The notes beneath the pieces were generated by a model. It saw nothing but the letters and a program-made list of their open reading frames with translations, did no database searches and was not told where the DNA came from. Below, one piece after another: positions 1 through 7,739 of a stretch of DNA of 43,214 nucleotides (positions are counted from its first letter, which is position 1; each line of letters opens with the position of its first letter). The stretch is taken from NCBI GenBank assembly GCA_900549015.1, contig URMH01000021.1, forward strand, positions 1 through 43,214, in the 5' to 3' direction. Origin of the DNA: an uncultured Blautia sp. GTDB taxonomy: Bacteria; Bacillota; Clostridia; Lachnospirales; Lachnospiraceae. The position numbers and the translations under genes were made by a program.

Positions 1-54
1 CTGGAACAGCTTGCCCCATGGAGCGAGACTGCGAAAGCGAACTGTCAAAACTAA
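1..54 (+). pseudogene. Possible C-terminal tail of an IS66-family transposase
   Basis: The first 18 codons are open and end at TAA (52-54). They encode a tail beginning LEQLAPWSET. IS66 TnpC proteins commonly end with a short segment around an 'L-x-PW' motif followed by a few polar residues, so this may be the last residues of such a transposase whose body lies left of the window. The stretch is too short to be sure. The neighbouring sequence is full of broken accessory genes, which fits a transposon remnant. Confidence 0.3.
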
Positions 55-65
55 AATAGAGTAAA

Positions 66-96
66 ACGCTTGCATCTATCATTTTGGTGCAAGCGT
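66..96. repeat. 9-bp perfect inverted repeat
   Basis: ACGCTTGCA (66-74) pairs perfectly with TGCAAGCGT (88-96) around a 13-base loop. No T-tract follows, so it is not a normal intrinsic terminator. It lies just after the putative transposase tail and could be part of an element end. This is structure seen in the sequence; its role is unknown. Confidence 0.5.
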
Positions 97-121
97 GATT
101 CATGGGTAGCGTAGCAATATT

Positions 122-532
122 TTGCGCTTACTTTTGAGTGATTATGACAAGTCGGATTATAAAGCACTTTTGGACAGCAGTCTGAAGTTTGCAGTGCTGA
201 CCGGATGTATGCGTATCTCGAAAGAAAGCATTTTTACAGGTCTTAATAGCTTTACAACCTTTACAATCGCAGATGTGGATTTTGATAAATATTTTGGCTT
301 CACAGATTGGGAGGTAAGGGAGCTTTTAACATATTATGACTGCAATGATAAATACGGAAACCTTGACGCTGCCTGTGAAAGAGCTTTAAAGCAGGCGGAG
401 GAAAGAAAGTACGATGAAGAACTTCGGGAAAACGGTGTGAATGAAATTTTAAAGTATGGGATTGCGTGTTATATGAAACGGTGCAAAGTAAAAGTGCAAA
501 GAGAGGTGGAAAATTATGTCCATAAAAGATGA
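122..532 (+). pseudogene. DUF1703-type AAA ATPase/PD-(D/E)XK protein, 3' remnant
   Basis: Intact members of this family are roughly 500 or more residues, with an N-terminal AAA-like ATPase domain and a C-terminal PD-(D/E)XK nuclease-like domain. Only about 136 codons remain here. Residues around CMRISKESIFTGLN and FGFTDWEVRELL match the family's middle. They then jump directly to the extreme C-terminal part (ACERAL, KYDEELRENG, GIACYMKRCKVKV), so the nuclease core is deleted. No Walker A motif is present. The open frame starts at a TTG with no convincing ribosome site. The end closely resembles the end of the second broken copy at 39762-40395. I read it as a decayed gene, not a functional short protein. 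Confidence 0.75.
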
Positions 533-743
533 ATTTGCAGGTCTGGATATGGGGAGCTTGCTTGGAGGACCTTTGTCTGCTGCCGCAGATGCCAGCTCAC
601 AGCTTGCCGATTCTACGGCGAAATTTATTGATAAAGTTGGTTTTGATGAGAAAAGAAAAAAGCATACAGCGGCTTCTTCTTATCAGAAGCACAGCGTAAT
701 GAAGATGACAAAAACTGGGAAGAGATATGGTGGGAGAACATGA
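516..743 (+). pseudogene. DUF2589-like protein, N-terminal fragment
   Basis: The ATG at 516 follows a good GAGAGGTGG ribosome site and overlaps the end of the upstream remnant by 17 bases. The first 45 residues (GSLLGGPLSAAADASSQLAD, then a TAKFIDKVGF stretch) resemble the start of DUF2589 proteins, small proteins of unknown function that often occur as tandem paralogues. After about residue 45 the sequence turns basic and low-complexity and loses the family's beta-rich remainder. An alternative frame over the same bases ends in NWEEIWWENMN at about 738-743, suggesting a frameshift or join to another gene's tail. It is probably truncated, and the family assignment is tentative. Confidence 0.4.
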
Positions 744-822
744 ATTAAGCATGGAAAAAGTCACATATCACATAGAATTTCCCGGAAAACCGGAATGGGA
801 TAGAAAAAACGCACAATTTTCC

Positions 823-851
823 TTGACTTAATCCCTCTGTATTGGTAAAAT
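823..851 (+). promoter_or_regulatory. Sigma-A-type promoter before IS607-like tnpA
   Basis: TTGACT (823-828), a 17-base spacer and TAAAAT (846-851). It lies about 100 bases upstream of the tnpA remnant. A 26-codon open frame (751-831) overlaps the -35 and shows no recognisable product. The stretch 744-949 otherwise holds nothing I can identify. Confidence 0.55.
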
Positions 852-949
852 TAACTATTATAAGCTGATATAGAGGAGGAATATCAAGTAACTAAAAATA
901 TTGATATTAGTGATTGAATATGTTTGAATATACTCATGGAGGTATTATT

Positions 950-1270
950 ATGAACACATCAAATATCACTAATTACAAACCAAAAGATTTTGCTGAATTA
1001 TTAGGCGTTTCCGTCAAAACCTTGCAACGCTAGGATAGAGAAGAAACTTTAAAGGCAAATCGAACTCCAACTGATAGGCGTTATTGCGCTTATAACCAAT
1101 ATCTTCAATTTAAAGGTGTAAATACAGAAAACGATAATCGTCAGATTGCATTATTGTAGACCAGTGTATTGAAGATTACGGAAGTGGTCTCAATTACAAT
1201 CGTAAAGAGAGGGATGAGGAGATTGCTAAAGAGCTTCAAGACGGAAATCAATCCGACACAGGAACAAAAA
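950..1270 (+). pseudogene. tnpA: IS607-type serine recombinase tnpA, disrupted
   Basis: The ATG at 950 has a GGAGG site 7 bases upstream. The N-terminal 27 residues (YKPKDFAELLGVSVKTLQR) are the MerR-like winged-helix DNA-binding domain of IS607 transposases. The next codon is TAG (1031-1033) where the family has a Trp, so a single TGG-to-TAG change is likely. Reading on gives ANRTPTDRRY and then, near 1142-1149, a change of frame to IIVDQCIEDYGSGLNYNRK, which is resolvase-domain sequence. The segment between, which should carry the catalytic serine (ARVS-like), is missing. A further gap after NRK removes most of the catalytic domain before a tail ending GNQSDTGTK. It therefore has one nonsense codon and at least two deletions and is inactive. 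Confidence 0.8.
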
Positions 1271-2310
1271 GACTTCACGACAATGATGGGAAGTTTATGA
1301 ATGGCAAAAGTTTTAGTGTCTGGCTTAACAATGAGTATCTTCCTAATCATCCTGAGTATCAGTGGATCAAGGAAGTGAGTTCTAAATCGGTAAAGAAATC
1401 CATTGAAGATGGATGTACTGCTTTTACAAGATTCTTCAAAGGTCAGAGTAAATTTCCTAATTTCAAAAAGAAGGGAAAATCTGATGTAAAAATGTATTTT
1501 GTTAAGAATAATCCAAAGGATTGTGCCTGCGAAAGACACCGGATCCGTATTCCGACTTTAGGATGGGTAAGACTCAAAGAAAAAGGTTATATCCCAACGA
1601 CGAAAGAGGGATGGAAAATTAAAAGCGGGACAGTTTCCATTAAGGCAGACAGATACTATGTATCCGTTCTTGTAGAAATCCCGGATACTCAGATTACTAA
1701 CAACAGCAATGAGGGAATTGGGATAGATTTAGGAATTAAATATTTTGCGATTGTTTCTAACGGTGAAACCTATAAGAATATCAATAAATCAGCAAGATTA
1801 AAGAAACTTGAAAAACAATTACGCAGAAAGCAGAGATGCCTTTCCCGTAAGTATGAAAATTTAAAGAAAGGAGAAGCCATTCAAAGAAAGAATATACAAA
1901 AACAAAAGCTCAAAGTACAGAGACTTCATCACAGGATAAATAATATCCGGACTGACTATATCAACAAAACAATAGCTGAGCTGGTAAAAACCAAACCGTC
2001 TTATATCACTATTGAAGATTTGAATGTGTCAGGAATGATGAAGAACCGGCATTTATCGAAAACGGTTGCATCACAAAAGTTCTATGAGTTTAGAACAAAA
2101 TTAAAGTCTAAATGTGATGATAATGGTATTGAACTTAGAGTAGCAGACAGATGGTATCCATCTTCAAAACGGTGTCACCGCTGTGGTTGTATTAAGAAAG
2201 ATTTAAAACTTTCAGATAGAATTTACAGATGTGGATGCGGTTACATTGAAGACAGAGATTTCAATGCTGCGCTAAATCTAAGGGATGCTATGACTTACGA
2301 AATTGCATAA
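1214..2310 (+). pseudogene. tnpB: TnpB (IS607/IS605-type RNA-guided nuclease), N-terminally broken
   Basis: TnpB proteins are RuvC-type nucleases guided by an omegaRNA from the element's right end. The family's N-terminus is visible from about 1223 (LLKSFKTEINPTQEQK) but that frame stops at 1298. The rest continues in another frame from about 1270 (LHDNDGKFMNGKSFSVWLN) and is open to 2310. A frame-shifting deletion therefore removed roughly 25-30 residues of the N-terminal domain. A shorter 337-residue frame from the ATG at 1297 remains translatable. The RuvC acidic residues look intact: Asp in GIDLGIKYF, Glu in ITIEDLNVSGM, Asp in DRDFNAALNL. The zinc finger is also present (CHRCG and YRCGCG). 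It is probably inactive because part of the DNA/RNA-recognition region is lost. Confidence 0.8.
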
Positions 2311-2465
2311 TGAACGCAAACGTAGGTATGTACCGAAGGCTATTTCGGGAATTTACGACTGTGGAGTGTACGGGAACTTGTGAGTAGCGTATTGCTTGCA
2401 ATCGCCAAAGCATACACATTGAAGCAGTAAGAAGTATCCGCAAGGACTTCAATTTCTCGATGCGA
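2311..2465 (+). ncRNA. Probable omegaRNA/right end of the TnpB element
   Basis: No gene lies between the tnpB stop and pfk, but the sequence is strongly structured. It contains a CCGAA/TTCGG hairpin (2333-2348), a GTGTA...TACAC long-range pairing, and a tight GAAGT-CC-GCAA-GG-ACTTC tetraloop hairpin (2431-2450). In IS605/IS607 elements the guide RNA scaffold begins near the 3' end of tnpB and ends at the element boundary, with the next bases serving as guide. Here the boundary must fall between about 2450 and 2490, so the guide would come from the pfk leader. Position and structure support the call; the exact ends are inferred. Confidence 0.5.
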
Positions 2466-2506
2466 TGAGTATGTTTAATCACATTTTGAGTGGCAGGATG
2501 ATTATC

Positions 2507-3760
2507 ATGGCTAAGAAAAGAAATATCATTGTAGGACAATCCGGAGGTCCTACTTCCGTTATTAATTCCAGTCTGGCAGGCGTTTACAAAAATGCCATTG
2601 AGCGAGGATTTGACAAAGTATATGGAATGCTTCACGGGGTACAGGGACTTCTGGATGAGCAGTATATTGACCTTTCCACACAGATTCACTCAGAGCTTGA
2701 TATTGAGCTTCTGAAACGGACCCCTTCTGCATTTCTCGGGTCCTGCCGTTACAAGCTTCCGGAAATCCATGAGGACAGAGAAATTTATGAAAAACTTTTC
2801 GGCATTTTAAATAAGCTGGATATTGACGCGTTTATCTATATCGGCGGAAATGATTCTATGGATACCATAAAAAAATTATCAGATTACGCAATTTTGACAG
2901 GTCAGAAGCAGAAGTTCCTCGGCGTTCCAAAAACAATCGATAATGATCTTGCCCTTACAGATCATACTCCGGGATTTGGAAGCGCTGCCAAATATATCGG
3001 TGCATCTACAAAGGAAGTGATCCGTGATGCAGAAGGTCTTACCTACAAAAAGAACATGATCACCATTATGGAGATTATGGGAAGAAATGCAGGGTGGCTC
3101 ACAGGGGCGACAGCTCTTGCAAAAACAGAAGACTGTGAAGGTCCGGATCTGATTTACCTTCCGGAAGTACCCTTTGATATTGACCGCTTCCTTGCAAAAG
3201 TAAAAGAACTTCTGAAGAAAAAATCCTCTGTTGTCATTGCTGTATCAGAAGGAATCAAGCTGGCAGACGGACGTTATGTATGCGAACTTGGAAGTGTGGG
3301 AGATTATGTGGATGCCTTCGGACACAAGCAGCTTCAGGGAACTGCCACATATCTTGCAAACTTTCTTGCAGCGGAATGCGGCTGTAAGACACGTGCAGTA
3401 GAGCTTTCTACTTTACAGAGAAGCGCTTCTCATATGGCGTCCAGAGTAGATATTGACGAGGCATTTATGGTAGGCGGCGCTGCGGTGAAGGCGGCAGATG
3501 AGGGTGATACAGGAAAAATGGTGGTAATTGACCGTGTTTCTGACGATCCTTATATGGCAGCAACCGGAATTTATGATGTGCACCGCATTGCAAATGAGGA
3601 AAAACTGGTTCCGAGAAACTGGATGAACCGGGACGCTTCCTATGTGACAAAAGATTTTATTGATTACATCAAACCTTTAATACAGGGAGATTACCAGCCA
3701 ATTATGGTAAATGGTCTCCCACGGCATCTTGTACTGAACACAAAAAAAAGGGGAAAATAG
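2507..3760 (+). CDS. pfp: Pyrophosphate-dependent 6-phosphofructokinase
   Basis: Phosphorylates fructose 6-phosphate using pyrophosphate in cytoplasmic glycolysis; the reaction is reversible. The 417-residue protein begins MAKKRNIIVGQSGGPTSVIN. GGNDSMDT puts Asp where ATP-dependent enzymes have Gly, and PKTIDNDL puts Lys where they have Gly. Both changes mark PPi specificity. MGRNAGWLTG and the substrate-binding region follow in order. I chose the ATG at 2507 because the conserved N-terminus begins there. A frame extension to 2465 would run into transposon-derived sequence. The ribosome site (AGGAT) is weak. The IS607 remnant replaced whatever promoter region lay directly upstream. A terminator follows, then ppdK, another PPi-linked enzyme. 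Confidence 0.9.
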   Translation: MAKKRNIIVGQSGGPTSVINSSLAGVYKNAIERGFDKVYGMLHGVQGLLDEQYIDLSTQIHSELDIELLKRTPSAFLGSCRYKLPEIHEDREIYEKLFGILNKLDIDAFIYIGGNDSMDTIKKLSDYAILTGQKQKFLGVPKTIDNDLALTDHTPGFGSAAKYIGASTKEVIRDAEGLTYKKNMITIMEIMGRNAGWLTGATALAKTEDCEGPDLIYLPEVPFDIDRFLAKVKELLKKKSSVVIAVSEGIKLADGRYVCELGSVGDYVDAFGHKQLQGTATYLANFLAAECGCKTRAVELSTLQRSASHMASRVDIDEAFMVGGAAVKAADEGDTGKMVVIDRVSDDPYMAATGIYDVHRIANEEKLVPRNWMNRDASYVTKDFIDYIKPLIQGDYQPIMVNGLPRHLVLNTKKRGK

Positions 3761-3788
3761 TATTTTAAATAAGTTTTTCCCCTTTTTT
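3742..3788 (+). terminator. Intrinsic terminator after pfk
   Basis: An A-run plus GGGGAAAA (from 3742) pairs with TTTTTCCCC followed by a T-run (to 3788). The 5' arm overlaps the last pfk codons. The A/T runs on both sides would let it work in either direction. Confidence 0.75.
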
Positions 3789-3800
3789 GCCAGATATGCC

Positions 3801-3829
3801 TTGACTAATGGAAGAAAAATCTATAAAAT
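3801..3829 (+). promoter_or_regulatory. Promoter for ppdK
   Basis: TTGACT (3801-3806), a 17-base spacer and TAAAAT (3824-3829), followed by a leader of about 60 bases and an AGGAGG ribosome site before the ppdK ATG. The near-consensus boxes agree with the high-expression codon use of the gene. Confidence 0.7.
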
Positions 3830-3894
3830 AGACTATGTGCGTATATAACATACAGAAATGTTTAAAGAACAAATAATTAGGAGGAAAATGTAAA

Positions 3895-6519
3895 ATGGCA
3901 AAATGGGTTTACATGTTTACAGAAGGTAACGCTACTATGAGAAACCTTCTGGGTGGTAAAGGTGCCAACCTTGCTGAAATGACAAGCCTGGGTCTTCCTG
4001 TACCGCAGGGCTTCACAATCACAACTGAAGCTTGTACACAGTACTATGAAGACGGAAGACAGATCAATGACGAAATCATGGCTCAGATCATGGAAGCAAT
4101 CACAAAAATGGAAGGTGTTACCGGAAAGAAATTCGGTGACAAAGAAAATCCTCTGCTTGTTTCCGTTCGTTCCGGCGCAAGAGCATCTATGCCAGGTATG
4201 ATGGATACTATCCTGAACCTTGGTTTAAACGAAGAAGTTGTTGAAGTTCTGGCTGAAAAATCCAACAACGCTCGTTGGGCATGGGACTGCTATAGAAGAT
4301 TTATCCAGATGTACTCTGATGTAGTTATGGAAGTTGGTAAGAAATATTTTGAAGAGCTTATCGACAAAATGAAAGCAGACAGAGGCGTTACACAGGACGT
4401 TGAGCTTACAGCAGACGATCTGAAAGAACTTGCTAACCAGTTCAAGGCTGAATATAAAGAAAAAATCGGCGCAGATTTCCCGGCTGATCCAAAAGAGCAG
4501 TTAATGGGTGCGATCAAAGCCGTATTCCGTTCCTGGGACAACCCAAGAGCAAACGTATACCGTCGTGACAACGATATTCCATATTCCTGGGGTACTGCTG
4601 TAAACGTACAGATGATGGCATTCGGTAACATGGGTGATGACTGTGGTACAGGTGTTGCCTTCACACGTGACCCAGCTACAGGTGAGAATGGTCTGTTTGG
4701 TGAATTCCTTACAAATGCTCAGGGTGAGGACGTTGTTGCTGGTGTTCGTACACCTATGCACATTTCCGAGATGGAAGAGAAATTCCCGGAAGCATTCGTA
4801 CAGTTCAAAGAAGTTTGCAATACTCTTGAGAAACACTACAGAGATATGCAGGATATGGAGTTTACTGTAGAGCATGGTAAACTGTATATGCTTCAGACAC
4901 GTAACGGTAAGAGAACAGCTCAGGCTGCTCTGAAAATCGCTTGTGATCTCGTAGATGAGGGAATGAGAACAGAAGAAGAAGCTGTTGCAATGATCGATCC
5001 ACGTAACCTGGATACACTTCTTCATCCTCAGTTCGACGCTGCTGCTCTTAAAGCTGCTGAGCCAGTTGCAAAAGCACTTGGTGCTTCTCCGGGAGCTGCT
5101 TGCGGTAAAATCGTATTCACAGCAGATGACGCTGTAGAATGGGCTGCAAGAGGAGAGAAAGTTGTTCTTGTTCGTCTTGAGACATCTCCGGAAGACATTA
5201 CAGGTATGAAATCTGCTCAGGGTATCCTGACAGTTCGTGGTGGTATGACATCTCACGCAGCCGTTGTTGCACGTGGTATGGGAACATGCTGTGTATCCGG
5301 ATGCGGTGACATTGCTATGGACGAAGAAAACAAGAAATTCACACTTGCTGGAAAAGAATATCATGAAGGAGATTTCATCTCCCTTGACGGTTCCACAGGT
5401 AACATTTACGATGGCGTTATCCCGACTGTTGATGCAACAATCGCAGGTGAGTTCGGAAGAATCATGGGATGGGCTGACAAATACAGAACTCTTAAAGTTC
5501 GTACAAACGCTGATACTCCGGCTGACGCTAAGAAAGCTCGCGAGTTAGGCGCAGAAGGTATCGGTCTTTGCCGTACAGAGCATATGTTCTTCGAAGGTGA
5601 CAGAATCGATGCATTCCGTGAAATGATCTGCTCTGAGACACTGGAAGAGAGAGAAGCAGCTCTTGAGAAGATTCTTCCGGAACAGCAGGGAGATTTCGAG
5701 AAATTATATGAAGCTCTGGAAGGAAACCCGGTTACTATCCGTTTCCTTGACCCGCCGCTTCATGAGTTCGTTCCTACAACAGAGGAAGATATTAAGAAAC
5801 TTGCTGATTCTCAGGGCAAAACAGTTGAGCAGATTAAGACAATCATCGATTCTCTTCATGAGTTCAACCCAATGATGGGACATCGTGGATGCCGTCTTGC
5901 TGTAACTTATCCTGAAATCGCAAAAATGCAGACAAAAGCAGTTATCCGTGCAGCTATCAATGTAAAGAAAGCACACGCTGACTGGAATGTTTGCCCAGAG
6001 ATCATGATTCCGTTAGTAGGCGATGCAAAAGAGCTGAAATACGTGAAGAAAGTTGTTGTTGAGACAGCTGACGCTGAAATCGCAGCAGCAGGTTCCGACC
6101 TCAAATACGAAGTTGGTACTATGATCGAGATTCCGAGAGCTGCTCTTACAGCTGACGAAATCGCAAAAGATGCAGATTTCTTCTGCTTCGGTACAAATGA
6201 CCTTACTCAGATGACATACGGATTCTCCCGTGATGACGCTGGTAAGTTCCTGAACGCATACTATGACGCTAAGATCTTCGAGAACGATCCATTCGCAAAA
6301 CTCGACCAGACAGGCGTTGGCAAATTAATGGAAATGACTATCAAGTTAGGAAAACCGGTTAACCCGAACCTGCACATTGGTATCTGCGGTGAGCACGGCG
6401 GTGACCCGACATCTGTAGAGTTCTGCCATAAGATTGGTCTGGACTATGTTTCCTGCTCACCATTCCGTGTTCCGATCGCTCGTCTTGCAGCAGCACAGGC
6501 AGCTATCAACGAAAAATAA
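3895..6519 (+). CDS. ppdK: Pyruvate, phosphate dikinase
   Basis: Interconverts pyruvate + ATP + phosphate and phosphoenolpyruvate + AMP + pyrophosphate in the cytoplasm. In anaerobes it often works in the glycolytic direction or in PEP/pyruvate cycling. At 874 residues it is full length for the family. The N-terminal nucleotide-binding domain includes GGKGANLAEM and SVRSGARASMPGMMDT. The central phosphohistidine domain carries GGMTSHAAVVARGMG with the catalytic His. The C-terminal PEP/pyruvate barrel carries GLCRTEHMFF, FGTNDLTQMTYGFSRDD and GICGEHGGD with the catalytic Cys. Codon use is strongly biased and the promoter and ribosome site are good, indicating a highly expressed gene. It is monocistronic, with terminators on both sides. 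Its PPi chemistry pairs naturally with the PPi-dependent Pfk next door. Confidence 0.97.
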   Translation: MAKWVYMFTEGNATMRNLLGGKGANLAEMTSLGLPVPQGFTITTEACTQYYEDGRQINDEIMAQIMEAITKMEGVTGKKFGDKENPLLVSVRSGARASMPGMMDTILNLGLNEEVVEVLAEKSNNARWAWDCYRRFIQMYSDVVMEVGKKYFEELIDKMKADRGVTQDVELTADDLKELANQFKAEYKEKIGADFPADPKEQLMGAIKAVFRSWDNPRANVYRRDNDIPYSWGTAVNVQMMAFGNMGDDCGTGVAFTRDPATGENGLFGEFLTNAQGEDVVAGVRTPMHISEMEEKFPEAFVQFKEVCNTLEKHYRDMQDMEFTVEHGKLYMLQTRNGKRTAQAALKIACDLVDEGMRTEEEAVAMIDPRNLDTLLHPQFDAAALKAAEPVAKALGASPGAACGKIVFTADDAVEWAARGEKVVLVRLETSPEDITGMKSAQGILTVRGGMTSHAAVVARGMGTCCVSGCGDIAMDEENKKFTLAGKEYHEGDFISLDGSTGNIYDGVIPTVDATIAGEFGRIMGWADKYRTLKVRTNADTPADAKKARELGAEGIGLCRTEHMFFEGDRIDAFREMICSETLEEREAALEKILPEQQGDFEKLYEALEGNPVTIRFLDPPLHEFVPTTEEDIKKLADSQGKTVEQIKTIIDSLHEFNPMMGHRGCRLAVTYPEIAKMQTKAVIRAAINVKKAHADWNVCPEIMIPLVGDAKELKYVKKVVVETADAEIAAAGSDLKYEVGTMIEIPRAALTADEIAKDADFFCFGTNDLTQMTYGFSRDDAGKFLNAYYDAKIFENDPFAKLDQTGVGKLMEMTIKLGKPVNPNLHIGICGEHGGDPTSVEFCHKIGLDYVSCSPFRVPIARLAAAQAAINEK

Positions 6520-6563
6520 TAAATAAAATCATGTAAAAACATGATATGTGTCCAAGCGTAAAG

Positions 6564-6610
6564 AATGACCTTGAAGGTCTGAAGCAATTCAGGCTTTCAG
6601 GGTCATTTTT
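6564..6610 (+). terminator. Intrinsic terminator after ppdK
   Basis: AATGACC (6564-6570) pairs with GGTCATT (6601-6607), with an inner stem (TGAAGGTCTGAA against TTCAGGCTTTCA), and ends in a short T-run. Confidence 0.8.
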
Positions 6611-6631
6611 GTTGCTGATAAATAAACAAAT

Positions 6632-7450
6632 TCAATAAACCGACTTTCTGTCCTGCACAGGAGACATTCCGTAGACTGCTTTAAATTCCCTGCTGAGATG
6701 TGAGGCTGTTGTAAACCCGGTAAGTACGGCGATTTCCTGAATGGTATAATCTGTGGTTTCCAGATATAATTTTGCCCGTTCCAGACGCAGATATTTAATA
6801 TATTTTAAGGGCGGCATTCCCATGCGGTTTTTAAAGTACCGGATAAAAGCAGTAGGGTGCATATAGACGACTTTTGCAAGCTGATCTATGGTGAGAGAGT
6901 CTGCAAGATGCTCATCCATATACTTCAGGATAACAGCCTGCTTGGAATGGAGCGGCGCGTCTTCAAGGGTGGCAGGGATTTTTCCCGGGCTGTGGGAAAA
7001 AAGCAGAGCGCAGATCTGAAAAAGGGACGCCTGCTGCAAAAGAGAAAGTTCCACTGCGTTGGCGCTTTCCGTGAAAAAAAGCTGATCGAAATATCCGGTC
7101 AGCTTTTTAAAAATATCATCTGAGGAAAAATCCCATACGGTAATGTCCGTAAACTGAGAAAAAAGATCAGTTCCTTCAGAATAAGCGGTAAAATGAAGCC
7201 AGTATTTTTCAAGGTGACAGGAATCTGTTAAGGAAAAGGAATGGGTGACTCCTTTGGGAATGAACATTAACTGCCGTTCTTTCAGAAGATGCGTACGGCC
7301 TCTGGCAGTAATCCTGGCTTCTCCTGAAACAGGAAAGTATAATTTATGATAGGAAGAAGTTACCCGTGTGGCAGCCCAGGAAGAAGGGCAGGAGATAAAA
7401 CTGCCGCCATACTGTTTTATTTTTAAGTTTGCAATATATTCAGATACCAT
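6632..7450 (-). CDS. AraC-family transcriptional regulator with cupin sensor domain
   Basis: A cytoplasmic one-component regulator. The N-terminal half (residues about 10-110) is a cupin-like sensor barrel, containing the stretch LYFPVSGEARITARGRTHLL. The C-terminal 100 residues are the double helix-turn-helix: LTIDQLAKVVYMHPTAFIRY, then YTIQEIAVLTGFTTASHLSR and the typical ending FKAVYGMSPVQ. I start at the inner ATG (7450, product about 272 residues) because a GGAG lies 10 bases upstream. An ATG at 7516 would add 22 basic residues but has no ribosome site. It is divergent from the glycoside hydrolase at 7740, so it very likely activates that gene in response to a sugar or glycoside. The promoter of this gene was not identified. 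Confidence 0.88.
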   Translation of the reverse strand: MVSEYIANLKIKQYGGSFISCPSSWAATRVTSSYHKLYFPVSGEARITARGRTHLLKERQLMFIPKGVTHSFSLTDSCHLEKYWLHFTAYSEGTDLFSQFTDITVWDFSSDDIFKKLTGYFDQLFFTESANAVELSLLQQASLFQICALLFSHSPGKIPATLEDAPLHSKQAVILKYMDEHLADSLTIDQLAKVVYMHPTAFIRYFKNRMGMPPLKYIKYLRLERAKLYLETTDYTIQEIAVLTGFTTASHLSREFKAVYGMSPVQDRKSVY

Positions 7451-7563
7451 TTGAGAATTTCTCCTGTGTTTTATATTTTTTGATACGTTATTTCTTCGGA
7501 TTTTATATGGATTCATCTGCTTTTTATTTTAACATGGCTGTTTGTACAGTGCAATTTAAAATG

Positions 7564-7591
7564 TGCTAATAATAGCAAAATATATGCTAAT
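7564..7591 (+). promoter_or_regulatory. Candidate AraC-type operator: TGCTAAT direct repeat, 21-bp spacing
   Basis: TGCTAAT occurs at 7564-7570 and again at 7585-7591, exactly 21 bases apart, two helical turns. The first copy also forms the palindrome TGCTA-ATAA-TAGCA (7564-7577). The second copy ends 8 bases before the -35 box of the hydrolase promoter. AraC-family activators usually bind direct repeats of this spacing next to the -35. That this AraC protein binds here is inferred. Confidence 0.55.
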
Positions 7592-7599
7592 TTTGTATC

Positions 7600-7627
7600 T
7601 TGCCAAATGTAAAGAAAAACGTATACT
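7600..7627 (+). promoter_or_regulatory. Promoter for the glycoside hydrolase
   Basis: TTGCCA (7600-7605), a 16-base spacer and TATACT (7622-7627). The weak -35 is consistent with activator dependence. The leader to the TTG start is about 110 bases and shows no other recognisable structure. Confidence 0.6.
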
Positions 7628-7739
7628 GAAATTGTAAGATGTTGGGAAACAGATTTGTGATGCGTGATTCTATCCTTTGTATTCCGACAATTTCCCATTA
7701 CAATGAGAAGAAAGCAATAATTTCAGGAGGAATAAGACA

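Larger units (their letters stand above)
832..2466 (+). mobile_element. Decayed IS607-family element (approximate limits)
   Basis: The element carries a MerR-like/serine-recombinase tnpA remnant overlapping a tnpB remnant in the same orientation, the arrangement of IS607 elements, with a structured region after tnpB. Neither end can be placed exactly. IS607 elements lack conspicuous terminal inverted repeats and make no large target duplication, so the ends cannot be read from sequence alone. Three internal junctions show that it cannot move by itself. It sits immediately upstream of pfk. Confidence 0.6.

Noticed and set aside
1297..2310. TnpB-derived nuclease-dead repressor (TldR-like)
   Set aside because: The three RuvC acidic residues appear intact, whereas TldR proteins have lost them. 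Damage is in the N-terminus, which fits decay.
2465..2506. Longer pfk start at 2465
   Set aside because: The added 14 residues precede the conserved N-terminus and come from the transposon end or leader.
4501..5364. A 287-codon open frame on the minus strand inside ppdK
   Set aside because: It is antisense to highly conserved ppdK sequence, rich in Cys, Ser and Thr, and has no ribosome site. It is a by-product of strong codon bias on the other strand.
7451..7516. Longer AraC-regulator start at 7516
   Set aside because: No ribosome site before that ATG, and the added 22 residues are basic and outside the family's usual start.
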